A DNA stretch of 43,252 nucleotides from DASUAO01 sp046484625 (GTDB taxonomy: Bacteria; Actinomycetota; Acidimicrobiia; IMCC26256; PALSA-555): NCBI GenBank assembly GCA_046484625.1, contig JAWOIO010000244.1:1-43252 (forward strand), given 5' to 3'. This document shows positions 40,066-43,252 of the stretch, one piece after another. The notes under the pieces are model-generated. The model saw only the letters and a program-made list of their open reading frames with translations. It was not told the DNA's origin and searched no databases. Positions within the stretch are counted from its first letter, which is position 1, and every line of letters begins with the position of its first letter. The translations under genes and the position numbers were made by a program.

Positions 40066-41013
40066 ATGGTGCGTTGGAAGCCCGGGCGTCGCAGCACGAA
40101 CATCGAGGACCGGCGCGGGCAGGGCCCGGCGCGCGGCGGGGGCCTGGGCGGGCTGCCGTTCCCGATCAACCTCCCGACGGGCGGGAAGGGTTGCCTGGGC
40201 CTCGGGGGCGGGACCCTCGGGATCGTCGTGATGGTCGCGCTGCTGCTCCTCAACGGCGGCGACGTGCTCTCGGGTGGCGGGTCGGGGAGTGGTGGCTTCC
40301 CGGTCGGCCCCGATGTCGAGCTGCCGGGTGCCCCGAGCGCGCAGGGCGAGCCGCTTCCGGGCGCCCCCGACCCGGACGCCGAGCTCGTGGACTACATGTC
40401 GTTCGTCCTCGACGACGTGCAGGCGACCTGGCGTGAGGAGTTCACGCGGGCGGACGCACAATACGAGGACGCGGTGCTCGTGCTGTTCACCGGGGCGGTG
40501 GACTCGGGTTGTGGCTTCGCGCAGTCGGCAGCCGGGCCGTTCTACTGTCCGCTCGACTCGAAGGTGTACCTCGATCTCGACTTCTTCCGCGAGCTGCGCA
40601 ACCGTTTCGACGCGCCGGGTGACTTCGCGCAGGCGTACGTCCTCGCGCACGAGATCGGGCACCACGTGCAGAACGTCCTCGGCATCAACGCCGACGTCCG
40701 ACGCCAGCAGCAGCAAAATCCCGACGACGCGAACGAGCTCTCGGTACGCCAGGAGCTGCAGGCCGACTGCTACGCGGGGATCTGGGCGTACAGCACCTTC
40801 GAGCGGGATCTGCTCGAGGAGGGCGACGTCGAGGAGGGGTTGGCTGCCGCGGCTGCCGTGGGCGACGACCGCATCCAGCGCGAGACGACCGGACGGGTGG
40901 ATCCCGAGTCGTTCACGCACGGCACCTCGGAGCAGCGCCAGCGCTGGTTCGATCGCGGCTTCTCGTCGGGTGACGTGGATCGCTGCGACACCTTCGCCGT
41001 CGACGACGTCTGA
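40066..41013 (+). CDS. Neutral zinc metallopeptidase (YpfJ family)
   Basis: A 315-residue membrane-anchored protease. The positively charged N-terminus is followed by one membrane segment (about 45-64, GTLGIVVMVALLLLNGG) and a glycine/proline-rich linker. The catalytic domain is extracytoplasmic. HEIGHHVQ (195-202) binds zinc, and RQELQADCYAGIW supplies the third ligand. Four cysteines (CGF, YCPL, DCY, DRCD) could form disulfides. This is a complete YpfJ-type zincin; its substrate is unknown in any species I know of. It starts 18 bases after the alpha/beta hydrolase stop. Confidence 0.93.
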   Translation: MVRWKPGRRSTNIEDRRGQGPARGGGLGGLPFPINLPTGGKGCLGLGGGTLGIVVMVALLLLNGGDVLSGGGSGSGGFPVGPDVELPGAPSAQGEPLPGAPDPDAELVDYMSFVLDDVQATWREEFTRADAQYEDAVLVLFTGAVDSGCGFAQSAAGPFYCPLDSKVYLDLDFFRELRNRFDAPGDFAQAYVLAHEIGHHVQNVLGINADVRRQQQQNPDDANELSVRQELQADCYAGIWAYSTFERDLLEEGDVEEGLAAAAAVGDDRIQRETTGRVDPESFTHGTSEQRQRWFDRGFSSGDVDRCDTFAVDDV

Positions 41014-41067
41014 GACGCCGCCAGGCGCACCCGAGCCACATACTCGGCTCGGCCAGACTCGCGGCAG

Positions 41068-43020
41068 ATGGCGACCGAAGGCCGCATCCGATACGAGCCG
41101 GGGCTGGACGGGCTCCGTGCGGTCGCGGTGCTCGCCGTGCTCGGGTATCACGGAAGCGTCGGATGGCTGCGGGGTGGCTACCTGGGTGTGGACGTCTTCT
41201 TCGTCCTCTCGGGGTACCTGATCACGACGCTGCTGCTCGTGGAGTTCGGGCGCACGGGGAAGATCGCGCTGGCTGCGTTCTGGGTCCGCCGGGCGCGGCG
41301 CCTTCTGCCGGCACTCGGCTTGGTGTTCGTGGGGATCGCGCTCTACGCGGCGTTCGTGGCCGCGCCCGCGCAGCTGAACCGGATCCGGGGCGATGCGTTC
41401 GCCACCATCGGCTACGTCGCGAACTGGCGGTTCGTGTTCTCGGGCCAGGGCTACTTCGACCAGTTCGGGGTGCCGTCACCGTTCCGGCACATGTGGTCGC
41501 TGGCGATCGAGGAGCAGTTCTACCTGCTGTGGCCGTTCCTGGTCGCGCTGGTGCTGCGATGGCGGCCGCGGCTGGTCACGCTGCAACGGGGGTTCGTGGT
41601 GGCGGCGGTCGCGTCCGCATTGCTGATGGCCGTGATGTTCCGGGCGGGGTCGGACCCGTCACGGGTCTACTACGGGACCGACACCCGTGCGCAGGCGCTG
41701 CTGGTCGGGGCCGTGTTGGCGGCCTGGCTCTTGCGGGTGCGCACGAGCCGAGCCCGGGCGCGCCCGGCGATCTGGGTGCGCGCGGGCCTGGTCGGCTGGG
41801 TGGTGCTCGTCGTGATGCTGGTGACGGTGCGGGACTCGGCGTCGTGGATGTACCGGGGCGGGTACCTGCTTGCCGCGGTCGCGACCGCGGCGGTGATCGG
41901 CGCCGCGGTGCAGCCGCGGCGCAACATCGTCCGGCAGGTCCTCTCCCCCTCGTTGCTTCGCGGGATCGGGAAGATCTCCTACGGCCTGTATCTGTGGCAC
42001 TGGCCCATCTACCTCACCCTCACTCCCGACCGCACCGGGCTCTCCGGTACGCCGCTTCTCGCCGTGCGCCTCGCGCTCACCTTCGCGGTCTCCCTCGCCT
42101 CCTACTACCTCGTCGAGCTCCCCATCCGACGCGGCACCCTGCTCCGAACCGACCGACGCGCGGCACGCCTGGCTCCCATCGTCGCGGCGCCGCTGGTGGC
42201 AGTGTTCCTCCTCGTGCCCGCGATCCGCGGCACGACCCCGGGAGTGGTGGCGGCCGAGACCACGACCCCGACCACATCGGTCAACGCGGGTCCGTTGCCG
42301 TCCCCGATCCTCCTCGTCGGTGACTCGGTCGCCAAGACCATGGGGGACGGGTTCGACCGCGGCGCGAACGCGGCCGGCGTCCAGTTCTTCAACCGCGCCC
42401 AGCTCGCGTGTGGCCTGGCGCAACGCGCCCGGATCCTGCGCGGCAGCCTCTGGGCCGACTCGGAGCCCTCGTGCGACGACTGGCCCGCGCAGTGGGAGGG
42501 CTACGTCGCCGAGGCGACGCCGGCGGTATCGATCGTCCTCTTCGACGTCTTCGTCGTGTCCGACCTCGAGCTCGACAGCGTGGCCCTCCCGTTCGGGAGC
42601 CGCGCCTCGGACCGCTACCTGCTGGAGCAGCTCGGCCGGGGCATCGACATCCTGCGCGCGGGTGGGAGCCAGGTCGTGCTGCTCACCGCGCCGTACAACG
42701 AGCGTCGGCAGCAGGTGGGTCAGCAGGTCGAGTGGGCCGAGGACGACCCGGCGCGGATCGACCACTGGAACGCGCTGCTCGAGCGATACGTCCGTCGACG
42801 GGCCGATCCGGGCGTGGTCCTCCTCGACCTCAACGAGCTCGTGTCCCCCGACGGCGCGTACTCGAACGCCCTCGACGGGCAGACCCTCCGCTACGACGGG
42901 GTCCACTTCGAGCCCGAAGCCGGTCAGCGGATCTTCGAGTGGCTCGGTCCCCGGCTCCCGTCGAGCATCGACGCGACCGGGACGACCGGGACGACCGGGA
43001 CGACCGGGACGACCGGCTGA
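41068..43020 (+). CDS. Acyltransferase-3 / SGNH fusion (OafA/YrhL type)
   Basis: A 650-residue integral membrane O-acyltransferase. The N-terminal domain (1-380) has about ten membrane helices, with YEPGLDGLRAVAVLAVLGYH and FRHMWSLAIEEQFYLLWPF as family signatures. The C-terminal SGNH domain (about 400-630) has LLVGDSVAKTMGDG with the nucleophile Ser and DGVHFEPEAG with Asp and His. Such proteins acetylate cell-surface glycans such as O-antigen, peptidoglycan or lipids. The last 15 residues are TGT repeats encoded by a 9-bp tandem repeat. An ATG at 41068 is used; no strong ribosome binding site is visible. Confidence 0.93.
   Translation: MATEGRIRYEPGLDGLRAVAVLAVLGYHGSVGWLRGGYLGVDVFFVLSGYLITTLLLVEFGRTGKIALAAFWVRRARRLLPALGLVFVGIALYAAFVAAPAQLNRIRGDAFATIGYVANWRFVFSGQGYFDQFGVPSPFRHMWSLAIEEQFYLLWPFLVALVLRWRPRLVTLQRGFVVAAVASALLMAVMFRAGSDPSRVYYGTDTRAQALLVGAVLAAWLLRVRTSRARARPAIWVRAGLVGWVVLVVMLVTVRDSASWMYRGGYLLAAVATAAVIGAAVQPRRNIVRQVLSPSLLRGIGKISYGLYLWHWPIYLTLTPDRTGLSGTPLLAVRLALTFAVSLASYYLVELPIRRGTLLRTDRRAARLAPIVAAPLVAVFLLVPAIRGTTPGVVAAETTTPTTSVNAGPLPSPILLVGDSVAKTMGDGFDRGANAAGVQFFNRAQLACGLAQRARILRGSLWADSEPSCDDWPAQWEGYVAEATPAVSIVLFDVFVVSDLELDSVALPFGSRASDRYLLEQLGRGIDILRAGGSQVVLLTAPYNERRQQVGQQVEWAEDDPARIDHWNALLERYVRRRADPGVVLLDLNELVSPDGAYSNALDGQTLRYDGVHFEPEAGQRIFEWLGPRLPSSIDATGTTGTTGTTGTTG
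42974..43018 (+). repeat. 9-bp tandem repeat at the 3' end of the acyltransferase gene
   Basis: CGACCGGGA occurs four times in full, followed by CGACCGGCT just before the stop. The 9-bp unit encodes TGT repeats, so copy changes keep the frame and only lengthen the C-terminal tail. Confidence 0.9.
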
Positions 43021-43047
43021 CCAACGGCGACGGTCCGGCGTGGACGG

Positions 43048-43252
43048 TCAGCCGGTCACCGACTCGCACGCCGGGGTCGCGGCGAACGCCGCGAGCAGTG
43101 CGGCCGCATCGGCGTCGCGGGCGGCAGAGAAGGCCGCCTGGATGCTCTCGAGGCCGGACTCCAGGCCGTCCTGGATGCCGCGTGCCGTCGTGTTGAACGC
43201 CAGCGGGTCGGTCGTCGCTGCGCTCGACAGGCCCTTCTTGGCCTGCTTGACG
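43048..43252 (-). CDS. C-terminal fragment of a hypothetical protein
   Basis: A minus-strand frame enters from the right edge and ends at a TGA at 43048, giving 67 residues. The tail is rich in Ala (FSAARDADAAALLAAF) and ends ATPACESVTG, with one Cys near the C-terminus. This composition recalls secreted or lipoprotein-type actinobacterial proteins, but the fragment is too short to assign. It converges with the acyltransferase, 27 bases apart. Confidence 0.55.
   Translation of the reverse strand, partial: VKQAKKGLSSAATTDPLAFNTTARGIQDGLESGLESIQAAFSAARDADAAALLAAFAATPACESVTG

Noticed and set aside
39055..41151. A minus-strand open frame of about 700 codons under the hydrolase and metalloprotease genes
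   Set aside because: Same reason: antisense to genes with clear GHSFGG and HEIGHH motifs, and its product looks like random Arg/Val/Glu-rich sequence.

Overview
The window is GC-rich (roughly 70 %, by eye) and densely packed. Genes lie on both strands, with many 4-base ATGA/GTGA start-stop overlaps and no gene-free stretch longer than about 120 bases. Several features point to an actinobacterium, most likely an uncultured Acidimicrobiia-like lineage: a DUF222/13E12-type HNH gene fragment with an actinobacterial SOS box, a mycothiol-type maleylpyruvate-isomerase-fold protein, many acyl-CoA dehydrogenase, CoA-transferase, MaoC and crotonase paralogs, a P450, a YpfJ-type metalloprotease and frequent GTG starts. 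The taxonomic call is an inference from gene content. I see no rRNA, tRNA, CRISPR array, prophage or insertion sequence.

Layout. (1) 1-221: start of a DUF222/HNH gene, cut by the window edge, with a LexA-type box over its first codons. (2) 322-8428, minus strand: one long operon transcribed from 8428 downward. Its order is acyl-CoA dehydrogenase, racemase-like class III CoA-transferase, two half-size hot-dog dehydratases, a second acyl-CoA dehydrogenase, a second class III CoA-transferase and a cytoplasmic arylsulfatase. (3) 8546-12921: VOC protein, broken GNAT gene, small ferredoxin-like-fold protein, an HMG-CoA-synthase-like/DUF35 fusion next to an SCP2-type thiolase, and a GlsB-like membrane protein. 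(4) 12928-17186: phosphoribosyltransferase-hydrolase fusion, small DxDxDG protein, YcaQ-like protein, MDMPI-fold protein and SRPBCC protein. (5) 17176-23714, minus strand: a second acyl-CoA operon with a two-domain MaoC dehydratase, three crotonases, an acyl-CoA dehydrogenase and an acyl-CoA synthetase. (6) 23778-30091: PAS-PAS-GGDEF-EAL protein, kinase-fold protein, class III aminotransferase, and a class I aminotransferase with an omega-amidase. (7) 30102-36020: second arylsulfatase, P450, SDR, COQ4-like protein and a small partner. (8) 36096-43252: DUF4395 protein, amidohydrolase with PLP decarboxylase, alpha/beta hydrolase, zinc metalloprotease, OafA-type acyltransferase and the C-terminus of a further protein.

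Working together. The two minus-strand operons plus the thiolase/HMGCS-DUF35 pair, the P450 and the SDR hold most parts of a beta-oxidation route for a bulky, methyl-branched acyl-CoA: activation, racemisation, dehydrogenation, hydration and thiolysis or retro-aldol cleavage. The likely substrate class is a sterol or isoprenoid side chain. Two sulfatases, one translationally coupled to a CoA-transferase, suggest a sulfated substrate. The substrate itself cannot be read from the sequence.

The most unusual items are these. A 14-bp tandem repeat links two genes through four 5-codon mini-ORFs with overlapping stop and start codons. An HMGCS-like/DUF35 fusion has lost its catalytic and zinc cysteines. 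A COQ4-type metal site sits in a lineage that normally lacks ubiquinone. An EAL domain has its catalytic base changed to Lys. A TANNNT hexamer recurs just before start codons, implying leaderless transcripts.
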